NCBI RefSeq assembly: GCF_029714305.1
Contig: NZ_CP121647.1
Coordinates: 2,562,501-2,626,500 of the forward strand
Direction of reading: 5' to 3'
DNA length: 64,000 bases
Source: Bradyrhizobium sp. CB3481
GTDB taxonomy: Bacteria; Pseudomonadota; Alphaproteobacteria; Rhizobiales; Xanthobacteraceae
Translations under genes and position numbers: made by a program
Notes under the pieces: generated by a model
Told to the model about the DNA's origin: nothing
Seen by the model: only the letters and a program-made list of their open reading frames with translations
The model's database searches: none
Shown here: positions 1-7,874 of the stretch, one piece after another
How the letters are laid out: the number at the start of each line of letters is the position of its first letter
Position numbering within the stretch: position 1 is the first letter of the stretch

Positions 1-280
1 TGAGAAACGGATCGCGCCTTATGACGCACTGGTGTTGCCGACCACCGCGAATACGCCGCCGAAAATTGCTGACCTCGCCGATGACCAGGCCTTCGCCGTC
101 CAGAACCTGCGTTCCTTGCGCAACTGCACGCTGATCAACATGCTCGACGGCTGCGCGATCTCGCTGCCGGCGCACGGTGAAGGCGAGGTGCCGGTCGGGC
201 TGATGCTCGCCGCCGCCGGCGGGTCTGACCGCCGCATCTTCGAACTCGCGGCCGGAATGGAGGATGTCATCCGTGTTTGA
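1..280 (+). CDS. Amidase C-terminal fragment (5' end outside window)
   Basis: The reading frame is open from base 2 to a TGA at 278-280, giving about 92 residues with no start inside the window. The visible part reads PYDALVLPTTANTPP and later FELAAGMEDVIRV. The phrase DALVLPTT and the late pattern LPAHGEGEVPVGLML, where a glycine-rich stretch precedes a hydrophobic strand, are typical of the C-terminal end of amidase-signature hydrolases (GatA/AtzF type). The catalytic Lys-Ser-Ser part lies upstream and cannot be seen. The gene overlaps the next CDS by 17 bases, so the two are probably co-translated. The specific substrate cannot be inferred. Confidence 0.75.
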   Translation, partial: EKRIAPYDALVLPTTANTPPKIADLADDQAFAVQNLRSLRNCTLINMLDGCAISLPAHGEGEVPVGLMLAAAGGSDRRIFELAAGMEDVIRV

Positions 281-959
281 TCTGACCTTCAACGTCGATG
301 ACAAGGGGTTGCTGACGCCGCTGACGCTGGCGATCGATCAGGCGGTGATTGCCGGCTGGACCGGGCGTGATCCGGTGGCGCGCGACAAGCACATCGCCGA
401 GCTCGAAGCGATCGGCATCGCACGTCCGGCAACGACGCCGATCTACTACCGCTGCTCGGCGCGGCGGATCACGCTGGCCGACCGCATCGAGGTCTCCGGC
501 GAAGATTCCTCGGGCGAGGTCGAGTTCGTGCTGATCGGCTGGCAGGGCCGCATCTTCGTCGGCTGCGGCTCCGACCATACCGACCGCAAGGTGGAGAGCT
601 ACAGCGTCACCGTCTCCAAGCAGATGTGCGACAAGCCGATGGGCTCTACGCTATGGGAGCTGGAGGACGTCATCGGCCATTGGGACAGGATGATCCTGCG
701 CTCCTGGGCCACGATCGGCGGCGCCCGCGTGCTCTACCAGGAGGGCACGCTGGACGCGATGCTTCCGGTAAAAGACCTGATCGCGCGCGGCTTCGGCGGC
801 CAGGGGCTGCCGGACGGCTGCGCCATGTTCGGCGGCACCTTCGCCGCCAAGGGCGGCATCCGTCCGGCCGATCGTTTTGATTTCGAGCTGGAAGACCCCG
901 TGCTGAAGCGCAAGATCAGCCACGGCTATGATGTGATCACGATGCCGGTGTTGGGGTAG
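264..959 (+). CDS. DUF2848 family protein
   Basis: This is a 231-residue soluble protein starting at an ATG inside the end of the upstream amidase. The sequence matches my memory of the DUF2848 family: an N-terminal FNVDDKG strand, a central GCGSDHTDRKVE stretch, SKQMCDKP, and a C-terminal FGGTFAAKGGIRPADRFDFE region reminiscent of fumarylacetoacetate-hydrolase-like beta folds. No signal peptide or membrane segment is visible. Family members often sit beside amidases and solute transporters, so a role in degrading an amide- or carboxylate-containing compound is a reasonable inference. The reaction is not known to me. The family call is fairly secure and the function is not. Confidence 0.7.
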   Translation: MSSVFDLTFNVDDKGLLTPLTLAIDQAVIAGWTGRDPVARDKHIAELEAIGIARPATTPIYYRCSARRITLADRIEVSGEDSSGEVEFVLIGWQGRIFVGCGSDHTDRKVESYSVTVSKQMCDKPMGSTLWELEDVIGHWDRMILRSWATIGGARVLYQEGTLDAMLPVKDLIARGFGGQGLPDGCAMFGGTFAAKGGIRPADRFDFELEDPVLKRKISHGYDVITMPVLG

Positions 960-979
960 GCGTCAACTATTGTCTCTGC

Positions 980-1101
980 GTCGTCCCGGCGAACGCCGGG
1001 ACCCATAATCCCGGTCATCTGTTGTTGAAAGAGGCCGTCGGCCCCTCGTGCTCAGCCACAATCGCCGCGGCGTATGGGTCCCGGCGTTCGCCGGGACGAC
1101 G
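980..1101. repeat. Inverted-repeat intergenic element, family A (copy 1)
   Basis: A left arm at about 980-1008 (core cccggcgaacgccggg) and its reverse complement at about 1072-1101 flank roughly 65 bases of non-repeated DNA. Each arm can also fold on itself. The same arms recur at 6623-6739. This looks like a dispersed REP/BIME-type element, here placed downstream of the DUF2848 gene. Confidence 0.8.
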
Positions 1102-1157
1102 ACCGAGCATTCGGAAATCGGGTGGCTTCGACAAGCCCGGATTGCGATATTGGTGCC

Positions 1158-1898
1158 ATGAGAGCAACCGCAAGAAATATCGACCGTCCGTTCACCGTCG
1201 CCGGCCGCGTGGATGCCATCGACTGGGCGCAAATAGAGGCCGATCTCGACGCGCAGGGCTGCGCCGTCCTGAAGGGGTTGCTGTCGCCGGATGAATGCGC
1301 TGCCATCGCCGCGCTCTATCCCGACGACGCGAACTTCCGCAGCCGGATCGTGATGGGCAGCCACGGTTTTGGCCGCGGCGAGTACAAGTATTTTGCCTAT
1401 CCGCTGCCGGACCTGATCGCGGAACTGCGGCCCGCGCTGTATGCACGGCTCTGCGGCATTGCCAATCGCTGGAACGAGACGATGGGGATCGATATCCGCT
1501 ATCCCGACAAGCACGCCGCGTTCCTTAAACGCTGCCACGACGCCGGGCAGACGCGGCCGACGCCGCTGCTGCTGCAATATGGCGAGGGCGATTACAACTG
1601 CCTGCATCAGGACCTCTACGGCGAGCATGTGTTTCCGCTGCAGGTCGCGATCCTGCTGTCGGAACCGGGGCGCGATTTCGAGGGCGGCGAGTTCGTGCTG
1701 ACCGAGCAGCGGCCGCGGATGCAGTCGCGGCCTGAAGTGGTGCCGCTCCGTCAAGGCGATGCGGTCGCCTTTGCTGTGCATCACCGTCCGGTGCAGGGGA
1801 CGCGCGGACCTTACCGCGTTAATCTGCGCCATGGGGTGAGCCGGATCAGATCGGGCCATCGCCACACCGTCGGCGTGATCTTCCACGATGCCAAATGA
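1158..1898 (+). CDS. 2OG-Fe(II) oxygenase (prolyl-hydroxylase-like)
   Basis: This 246-residue protein belongs to the Fe(II)/2-oxoglutarate dioxygenase superfamily. The iron-binding HxD pair is H150 and D152 in CLHQDLYG. A distal His is likely H225 in VNLRHGVSR, with a following arginine-rich stretch that could bind the 2-oxoglutarate carboxylate. I chose the ATG at 1158 because an upstream extension would run through the family A repeat arm. The stop codon directly abuts the GTG start of alkB, so the two oxygenases form one transcript. That pairing suggests a nucleic-acid or alkylation-damage role rather than collagen-type proline hydroxylation, but this is inference. Confidence 0.8.
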   Translation: MRATARNIDRPFTVAGRVDAIDWAQIEADLDAQGCAVLKGLLSPDECAAIAALYPDDANFRSRIVMGSHGFGRGEYKYFAYPLPDLIAELRPALYARLCGIANRWNETMGIDIRYPDKHAAFLKRCHDAGQTRPTPLLLQYGEGDYNCLHQDLYGEHVFPLQVAILLSEPGRDFEGGEFVLTEQRPRMQSRPEVVPLRQGDAVAFAVHHRPVQGTRGPYRVNLRHGVSRIRSGHRHTVGVIFHDAK

Positions 1899-2564
1899 GT
1901 GCGGACTGAATTGACTGCGGATTTGTTCGAAAGCGTTGGCGACACGCGCCCATCGCGCGGGGTGATGGCGGACGGTGCGGTGCTGCTGCGTGGTTTTGCG
2001 AAGCCCTTTGAGGGCGAACTGCTTCCGGCCCTGCGCGTGATCGTCAAACAGGCGCCGTTCCGGCATCTGATCACGCCGGGCGGCCACCGCATGTCGGTCG
2101 CGATGACCAATTGCGGCAGTGCCGGCTGGGTGTCGGACCGGACCGGCTACCGCTATGACGCCATCGATCCCGAGTCCAAACAGCCGTGGCCGGCGATGCC
2201 GCCCGTGCTGCGCATGCTGGCGGCCAGAGCTGCTGATGACGCCGGGTTCAACGGCTTCGCCCCGGAGGCTTGCCTGATCAACCGCTATGTGCCTGGCGCA
2301 AAACTGTCGCTGCATCAGGACAGGGACGAGCTGGATTTTGCGGCGCCCATCGTCTCGGTCTCACTCGGGCTGCCGGCGATCTTCCTGTTTGGCGGCGCGA
2401 AGCGTGCCGACAAGACCGCACGCTACCGGCTGGAGCACGGCGACGTTGTGGTTTGGGGCGGACCGTCGCGGCTGTTCTTTCATGGCGTGGCGCCGCTGGC
2501 CGACGGCGAGCACCCGGTGCTGGGCCGCCAGCGGATCAATCTGACATTTCGCAAGGTGCGCTGA
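1899..2564 (+). CDS. alkB: AlkB-type alkylated-DNA dioxygenase
   Basis: This 221-residue protein shows the diagnostic AlkB blocks: MTNCGSAGWVSDRTGYRY, NRYVPGAKLSLHQDRDE and the terminal RINLTFRK. Iron ligands are H139, D141 and H195, and 2-oxoglutarate arginines are R212 and R218. These sit at a constant offset from the E. coli residues H131, D133, H187, R204 and R210. The known reaction is oxidative removal of 1-methyladenine and 3-methylcytosine lesions from DNA. Translation begins at GTG immediately after the stop of the preceding oxygenase. No ada gene is visible nearby, so control by Ada cannot be shown. Confidence 0.93.
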   Translation: MRTELTADLFESVGDTRPSRGVMADGAVLLRGFAKPFEGELLPALRVIVKQAPFRHLITPGGHRMSVAMTNCGSAGWVSDRTGYRYDAIDPESKQPWPAMPPVLRMLAARAADDAGFNGFAPEACLINRYVPGAKLSLHQDRDELDFAAPIVSVSLGLPAIFLFGGAKRADKTARYRLEHGDVVVWGGPSRLFFHGVAPLADGEHPVLGRQRINLTFRKVR

Positions 2565-2566
2565 TC

Positions 2567-2685
2567 TCGTGTCCCGGACGCGGCGCAGCGTGGAGCGCTG
2601 CGTCGCAGAGCCGGGACCCAATGCCGCGGCAGGCCCCGGCTTAGCAGCGCACCGTTTCACGCTGCGCTGCATCCGGGGCACGAGA
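2567..2685. repeat. Inverted-repeat intergenic element, family B (copy 1)
   Basis: Starting with tcgtgtcccggacgcggcgc, the unit contains a GC-rich stem and ends with atccggggcacgaga, which mirrors the start. A second copy with the same ends lies at 13453-13577. The element sits between alkB and the MFS gene. Confidence 0.75.
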
Positions 2686-2747
2686 CCGTATCGATTGCTT
2701 TTCACTGGAACGCTTCGTGGTCTATGCTCATCCGGCCGGGGGCCGAC

Positions 2748-3977
2748 ATGAGCATGACAACCGCAGCGTCCGAAACCAGCGCTAACCGCACCGGCGTCTA
2801 TCTCGCGATTTTGCAACTGGTCTTCACGCTGGGCTGGACCACCTACGTCATCTACCTGCCAAAACTCTGCGCTGACGTCGGCATCGCGCCGACGGCCGTG
2901 ATCCTGATCCTGATGCTGGACCAGGCGATCTTCACGATCACCGATACCGCAATGGGCATAGCTGCCGATAAAATCGTGCCGTACGTCGGCCGGCTCGGCG
3001 TAGTCGTCGGCGTCGTGACCGCGATCTCCTGCGCGGCGTTTGTCGCGCTACCGTACGTGGCGGGCACCGGACCGGCCGCGCAGGCCTGGTTCATCGGATT
3101 GATCCTGATCTGGGTCGTGACGTCGTCGGCGCTGCGGGCACCGCCGCTGACGCTGCTCGGCAAATACGCCGCGCGTCCGGCGATTCCATTTTTGTCGGCG
3201 CTGACGATGCTCGGCTACGGCCTGGCCGGCGCGGTCTCGCCCTATCTCGGCGTCGTTTTGCGCAACCACGACCCGCGGCTGCCCTTCGTGATCTCGGGCG
3301 TGGTACTGCTGCTCACCACGCTGGCTCTTTCGAAGGTCGAACGTGATCTGGCGCTGGCACCTCCTGTCGCAAAACAGCCGGTTGCGCCCGCGAAACCGTT
3401 CGGACCGGTACCGATGTTCTTCATAGCCTCGATGGTCATCCTGTCGCTCGGCTATCAACTGCATTTTTCCATCAACAGCACGCCGTTCTTCCTGCGGTTT
3501 GCCAGGCCGGACGAATTGCCATGGCTGATGCCGGTGTTCTGGATCGGCTTCAACATCGCGATGTTTCCGGCGAGCATCGTGGTCAAGCACCGCGGCGGGC
3601 TGATCGTGATTGGTGCGGCGGGCCTGTTCGGCGCGCTCGCGGTGGTGGCTGCGGAAATGGCGGGCAATCTCAATATCCTGATGGCGGCGCAGTTGGTCGC
3701 AGGCGCCGCGTGGGGCTGCATGCTGATGGCCGCTGTCTCGGCGGCGCTGGCAATCGGGGAGACCGGTGCCGAGGGCAAGGTGGTGGGGCTGGTGTTCTCC
3801 GCGCTGGCGCTGGCCACCTTTGCGCGGATGGCGGCGGTGGCCGGTGGCCTGCAGAAGCTGCCGGAATATGCGCCGCTGTTGCAGTGGGCCCCGGTTGCGT
3901 GCTGGTCGGTGGCGGGCGCGGGGCTATTGGTGATCGCGGCGGCGCGGATGCAGAGGGAAGTAATGAAGCGAGCCTAG
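2748..3977 (+). CDS. MFS transporter
   Basis: A 409-residue, strongly hydrophobic protein begins at the ATG at 2748; an earlier ATG at 2724 would add eight residues. About twelve hydrophobic helices can be read, starting with YLAILQLVFTLGWTTYVIYLP and ending with VACWSVAGAGLLVIAA. A charged loop, KVERDLALAPPVAKQPVAPAK, lies near the middle, as expected between the two six-helix halves of a major facilitator protein. No substrate signature is recognisable. It lies just beyond the family B repeat and is followed by a family C repeat, so it may be its own transcription unit. Confidence 0.8.
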   Translation: MSMTTAASETSANRTGVYLAILQLVFTLGWTTYVIYLPKLCADVGIAPTAVILILMLDQAIFTITDTAMGIAADKIVPYVGRLGVVVGVVTAISCAAFVALPYVAGTGPAAQAWFIGLILIWVVTSSALRAPPLTLLGKYAARPAIPFLSALTMLGYGLAGAVSPYLGVVLRNHDPRLPFVISGVVLLLTTLALSKVERDLALAPPVAKQPVAPAKPFGPVPMFFIASMVILSLGYQLHFSINSTPFFLRFARPDELPWLMPVFWIGFNIAMFPASIVVKHRGGLIVIGAAGLFGALAVVAAEMAGNLNILMAAQLVAGAAWGCMLMAAVSAALAIGETGAEGKVVGLVFSALALATFARMAAVAGGLQKLPEYAPLLQWAPVACWSVAGAGLLVIAAARMQREVMKRA

Positions 3978-3987
3978 TTCTCTCCGC

Positions 3988-4069
3988 CGTCATTCCGGGG
4001 CGGTCCGTAGGACCGAACCCGGAATCTCGAGGTTCCGGGTTCGCGTCTTCGACGCGACCCGGAACGACG
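3988..4069. repeat. Palindromic intergenic element, family C
   Basis: The sequence from cgtcattccggggcggtccg to acccggaacgacgt contains several nested hairpins, including ggaatctcgaggttccgg-type arms and cgcgtcttcgacgcg. It occupies the gap between the convergent MFS gene and ThDP-enzyme gene and could also work as a bidirectional transcript end. Only one copy is in this window. Confidence 0.6.
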
Positions 4070-4076
4070 TACTAAA

Positions 4077-5705
4077 TCAAGGCTTCGGCGGGTGAATGAA
4101 CGCCCATGGGCTCACTTCCGAATCCGTCGGCACTTCCACCGAAATCAGGTAGGGCCCGCCATCGGCCAGCGCTTTTTCCAGCGCCGGCTTGAACTGATCG
4201 GGCGACGCCACGCGCACCGCTGGAACGCCGAAGGATTCGGCAAGCTTCACGAAATCCGGATTGACGAGATCGGACGCGACCACGCGGCCGTCAAAATGCT
4301 GGCGCTGGTCGCGGCGGACGTTGCCGTAGGCGTTGTTGTTGAACACCAGTGTGACCACGCCGATTTTGAATTGGACGGCGGTCGACAGCTCCTGCACGCC
4401 GAACATGAAGCCGCCATCGCCGGTGATAGCCACCACCGGCCTGTCGGGATTGGCGACCTTGGCGCCGAGCGCAGTCGGAAAGCCCGAGCCGAGCGTGCCT
4501 TGATAACCTGAGGTGATGAAGGTGCGGGGCTCATAGACTGGAAAGCCGTACCAGGAGGCGAAACCGACCTGCGATAGCTCGTCAGTAACGATGGCGTTCG
4601 CCGGCAGCACCTCGCGCAGGACGTTCAGATACGCCATTTGCGGCTGCACCTTTTGAATTTCCTGCTGCGCCGCCGCGGTCGCCTCGCGGATCTCGCCGCG
4701 CCGGCCGCTGGTCTTGCTGTAGCCGGCCTTTTTCACTGCGGCGACCAGATCGGCCGTGCCGGCCTTGGCATCGGCGACGATGGCGGCGTCGGTCGTCACC
4801 CGGCGCATTTCAACGGGATCGATATCGATGCGAACGGATTTCAAACCCTTCGGCTGGTACGGCCAGCGGAAACCGGAGGTCGGCAGTTCGGCGCGGGTGC
4901 CGATCGCGATCATCAGATCGGTATTCGTCCACAGTCTGTAGGCCGCGGCCATCGTCAGCCCGAGCTCGTGCGCGTTGGAGACGATGCCGCGGCCGCTGCG
5001 GAAGGCCACCACGGGCGCATCGATCATCTCGGCAAGTTCGAGGATTTCATCGCGCGCATCGATCGCGCCGCTGCCGACGAAGATCATCGGCCGCTTCGCA
5101 TCCTTGATCAGCGCGGCGGCCGCCTTGATGCGGTCGGGATCGGGCTGCGGCGCGGGGAGGCGATCGAACACCTCCGACGGGCCGACCTGCGCGCGCTGGG
5201 TGAACACGTCCCACGGCATCTCCACAGACACTGGACCGCGCCGTCCCGAAAGCATTTCCTGGAACGCGCGCGACATCACGTTCGGTGCAGCTCCAGGATA
5301 TTCGACGCGCTCGGCCCATTTCACAAAGGTGCGCAAGGTCGCGAGCTGATCCGGCATCTCGTGCAGATGGCCGCGGCCCTTGCCGAGGAACGACGTCGGC
5401 ACCTGACCGGTCAGGCAAAGCACCGGCTCGTTGCAGCCGAACGCGGTGAGCAGCGCCGCGCTGGCATTGAGCACGCCGGGGCCGGGGACCACGCTGAACA
5501 CGCCGGGCTTGCCGGACGAGCGCGCATAGCCGAACGCCATGTAGCCGCAGGCCTGCTCATGCCGCGCGCCGATCACCTTCAGCTGCGCCTGATGGAAGGC
5601 GTCGAACAGGCCATAAACTTGCGCGCCGGGCAGGCCGAACACGGTGTCGACGCCGTGCGCGACAAGGCCATTGACGATTGCTTCGCCGCCGGAGGTTGGT
5701 GTCAT
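4077..5705 (-). CDS. Thiamine-diphosphate-dependent enzyme (acetolactate-synthase-like)
   Basis: This 542-residue protein has the three-domain layout of the acetolactate synthase/benzoylformate decarboxylase superfamily. The N-terminal pyrimidine-binding domain contains GARHEQACGYMAFGYAR with the catalytic-type Glu. A central Rossmann-like domain begins around KRPMIFVGSGA. The C-terminal ThDP motif reads GDGGFMFGVQEL, followed by NNNAYGN. The ATG at 5705 is preferred because longer forms read into low-complexity arginine-rich sequence. It is the last gene of the minus-strand hpa run, 29 bases after the fumarylacetoacetate-hydrolase-family gene. It could decarboxylate or ligate a 2-oxo acid from that pathway. 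It is not a branched-chain ilvB by context, and no small subunit is adjacent. Confidence 0.8.
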   Translation of the reverse strand: MTPTSGGEAIVNGLVAHGVDTVFGLPGAQVYGLFDAFHQAQLKVIGARHEQACGYMAFGYARSSGKPGVFSVVPGPGVLNASAALLTAFGCNEPVLCLTGQVPTSFLGKGRGHLHEMPDQLATLRTFVKWAERVEYPGAAPNVMSRAFQEMLSGRRGPVSVEMPWDVFTQRAQVGPSEVFDRLPAPQPDPDRIKAAAALIKDAKRPMIFVGSGAIDARDEILELAEMIDAPVVAFRSGRGIVSNAHELGLTMAAAYRLWTNTDLMIAIGTRAELPTSGFRWPYQPKGLKSVRIDIDPVEMRRVTTDAAIVADAKAGTADLVAAVKKAGYSKTSGRRGEIREATAAAQQEIQKVQPQMAYLNVLREVLPANAIVTDELSQVGFASWYGFPVYEPRTFITSGYQGTLGSGFPTALGAKVANPDRPVVAITGDGGFMFGVQELSTAVQFKIGVVTLVFNNNAYGNVRRDQRQHFDGRVVASDLVNPDFVKLAESFGVPAVRVASPDQFKPALEKALADGGPYLISVEVPTDSEVSPWAFIHPPKP

Positions 5706-5734
5706 TGTGCTATCCACTCGCTTCTCAGGAATTG

Positions 5735-6604
5735 TCAGGCTTCGTCGACCACGCCGTTCCTCAGCACGCCAACGCCCTCGGCCTCGATCTCGACGACGTC
5801 GCCGGGCTTGAGATAGCGCGGCGGGTCGAACCGTGCGCCGGCGCCGGTCGGCGTGCCCGTCACGATGACGTCGCCTGGAACCAGCGTGGTGAAGGTCGAG
5901 AGATAGTTGATGAGGGAGCGGAAGCCGAAGATCAACCGCCCGGTGCGGTCGTCCTGCCGCGTCTCGCCATTGACCTTGGTGGTCAGGCGGATGTCCGCGA
6001 TCTGGCTCTCGTCGGTGTAGGGTACGATCCATGGCCCGAGGCTGCCGGTCGAATCGAAATTCTTGCCCTGCGTGACGTTGAACTTGGCGTGCCGCACCCA
6101 GTCGCGGATGGTGCCCTCGTTGCAGAGCGTGACGGCGGCGATATGCCCCAGCGCGTCGCTCTCCTTGATGTGCCGGCCGGCCTTGCCGACGACCAGCACC
6201 AGTTCGCCCTCATAGTCGAGCTGCGCGGAGGCGCGTGGGCGCACCAGCGGCGTGTTGTGGCCGACGAAGGAGCGCGGCGTGCGCATGAACATGCTCGGAT
6301 ATTTCGGCACGTCCTGCCCGTCCTTGTATTCGGCGTTGCGGTCCGGGTAGTTGACGCCGATGCAGATGATCTTTTCCGGCGCCGGGATCGGCGGCTGCCA
6401 AATGATCGCATCGAGCGCGTGATCCGGCTGATGCCGCGCGCCTTCGTCCGCGAGCTTCATCAGTGCACCGGCCGCGATGACTTCGCGCAGCGTCGGAAAC
6501 TCCTTTCCGAACCGCGCGGAGAGATCCACGATGCCGGCATCGGTCACGGCGCCGTACTTCTGCGCGCCGTTGATGGTGTAGGTGGCGAGGCGGGGAGACG
6601 TCAT
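5735..6604 (-). CDS. Fumarylacetoacetate hydrolase family protein (HpaG-like candidate)
   Basis: This 289-residue protein has the FAH C-terminal fold signature: EKIICIGVNYPDRNAEY, a metal-site LDYEGELVLVVGK, and the final GDVIVTGTPTGAG block with the downstream LKPGDVVEIEAEGVG. Lys in KFNVTQGKNFDSTG and the glutamates in the DYEGE stretch fit the Mg-binding site. In homoprotocatechuate operons, proteins of this fold decarboxylate or isomerise the ring-cleavage product (HpaG). This protein is about the length of one HpaG half. It lies between hpaD and the ThDP gene on the same strand, separated from hpaD by a family A repeat. The HpaG role is inferred from context. Confidence 0.75.
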   Translation of the reverse strand: MTSPRLATYTINGAQKYGAVTDAGIVDLSARFGKEFPTLREVIAAGALMKLADEGARHQPDHALDAIIWQPPIPAPEKIICIGVNYPDRNAEYKDGQDVPKYPSMFMRTPRSFVGHNTPLVRPRASAQLDYEGELVLVVGKAGRHIKESDALGHIAAVTLCNEGTIRDWVRHAKFNVTQGKNFDSTGSLGPWIVPYTDESQIADIRLTTKVNGETRQDDRTGRLIFGFRSLINYLSTFTTLVPGDVIVTGTPTGAGARFDPPRYLKPGDVVEIEAEGVGVLRNGVVDEA

Positions 6605-6622
6605 TGTTATCCGATACTCCAT

Positions 6623-6739
6623 GTCGTCCCGGCGAACGCCGGGACCCATACGCCGTGTCTTATCTTTTGGGCACCAAGGCAGACACCTTCTGCAACATTA
6701 CCGCCGCGGATTATGGGTCCCGGCGTTCGCCGGGACGAC
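6623..6739. repeat. Inverted-repeat intergenic element, family A (copy 2)
   Basis: The left arm at 6623-6650 (gtcgtcccggcgaacgccgg...) and the right arm at 6712-6739 are reverse complements, with about 60 bases between. The arms are nearly identical to the copy at 980-1101. The element sits inside the hpa operon between hpaD and the downstream gene. Confidence 0.8.
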
Positions 6740-6775
6740 GCGTGGGGAAGCTCATTATCGGCACGGCGCACGACT

Positions 6776-7759
6776 CTAATCCGCAATGGTGACGTCGGCC
6801 ACGAATGCCGGCTCGCGCACCTTTTGCCCGGTGAAGGGCGATCCTTCCTCGAACCACGAGCGCGGCGCCGGTGCACCCCACAGCGTCTGCCGGCGCGGGT
6901 CCTTCAGCGACCAGCGCAGCGGCTCGTGGTCGTGGTCGCCGGTGAAATAGTCACTGGTATAGAGCTCGAGGCGGTGGCCGTCGGGGTCGCGGACGTAGAG
7001 GAAGAACGCATTCGAGATGCCGTGCCGTCCCGGGCCGCGCTCGATGTTCTTGAGGTATCCGCTGGACGCCATGACGTCGCAGAGATGCAGGATGTTCATC
7101 GCGGTCGGCGTCCAATAGGCGATATGGTGCAGGCGCGGGCCGCGGCCGTTGGTGATGGCGAGGTCGTGGACATTGCCCTTGCGGTGCATCCAGGCCGCAG
7201 CAATCCGTCCGTTCGGCCCGTCCTCCTCGCCATATTCGGTCAGCCGGAAGCCGAGCCGCGCATAAAAGTCCATGGTGCCCTGAACCTCGGGCGCGAAGAT
7301 GTTGAAGTGATCGAGCCGCTGCGGGTGGCAGCCCTTGTAGAGGTCGTAGCGCCGCAGCAGATGCGGGCGTTTTTCCATGGTCGCGTAGAGTTCGAGCTGG
7401 AAGCCGGCGGGATCGGTGAACTGCAGCGTGCGGCCCTGGAACGGCTGATCGGCGAAGGCGTAAGGGATGCCGTTCTCGGAAAAGAACGTCGCGGCCCTGT
7501 CGAGATCGCCGTCATTGCCGACCTTGAAGCCGAGCCGGCTGCAGGCCGCGGTGACGGCTTTCCGCAGCACCAGCGAGTGATGCTGCTGCTCCTCGCTGCC
7601 GCGCAGGTACACCGCGTTGTCATCGGCGTCCTCGACATGGAGGCCGATGGTGTTCTCGTAGAAGGCGCGGCTCTTGCCGAGATCGACGACCTCAAGCACG
7701 GCGTGGCTGCAGCGGATGATGTTGAAGGGCGGGGTGAATGTGTGAGTCGGAACGGGCAT
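6776..7759 (-). CDS. hpaD: 3,4-dihydroxyphenylacetate 2,3-dioxygenase (type I extradiol)
   Basis: This 327-residue protein has two glyoxalase/VOC modules and the metal triad of the type I extradiol dioxygenases. H151 lies in RLDHFNIF, H212 in RLHHIAYW and E265 in HRLELYTSDY. These positions fit the homoprotocatechuate dioxygenases (HPCD/MndD), which use Fe(II) or Mn(II) to open the ring of homoprotocatechuate next to a hydroxyl. The ATG at 7759 is chosen over an in-frame TTG at 7771. It follows hpaE in the same direction with a family D repeat between them. Its neighbours hpaE, hpaF and hpaH make this substrate assignment strong. Confidence 0.88.
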   Translation of the reverse strand: MPVPTHTFTPPFNIIRCSHAVLEVVDLGKSRAFYENTIGLHVEDADDNAVYLRGSEEQQHHSLVLRKAVTAACSRLGFKVGNDGDLDRAATFFSENGIPYAFADQPFQGRTLQFTDPAGFQLELYATMEKRPHLLRRYDLYKGCHPQRLDHFNIFAPEVQGTMDFYARLGFRLTEYGEEDGPNGRIAAAWMHRKGNVHDLAITNGRGPRLHHIAYWTPTAMNILHLCDVMASSGYLKNIERGPGRHGISNAFFLYVRDPDGHRLELYTSDYFTGDHDHEPLRWSLKDPRRQTLWGAPAPRSWFEEGSPFTGQKVREPAFVADVTIAD

Positions 7760-7778
7760 GTGGTTTCTCAATTGTTAA

Positions 7779-7874
7779 TCCTCATGGTGAGGAGGCGCGA
7801 AGCGCCGTCTCGAACCATGTGGCCCGTGGCCCATCCTTCGAGACGCGGGCTTGCGCCCGCTCCTCAGGATGAGG
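7779..7874. repeat. Inverted-repeat element, family D, overlapping the end of hpaE
   Basis: The arms cctcatggtgaggaggcgcg (from about 7780) and gcccgctcctcaggatgagg (to 7874) are imperfect reverse complements, with inner arms around cgtctcgaaccat and atccttcgagacg. The right arm runs eleven bases into hpaE and supplies its stop codon. Confidence 0.75.

Noticed and set aside
980..1101. Direct/inverted repeats considered as a CRISPR array
   Set aside because: There are only two arms in opposite orientation and no regularly spaced direct repeats or cas genes anywhere in the window.
963..2315. Minus-strand open frame across the 2OG oxygenase and alkB
   Set aside because: Both plus-strand genes carry full catalytic motifs, and the minus frame starts within AlkB's active-site codons and has no family features.
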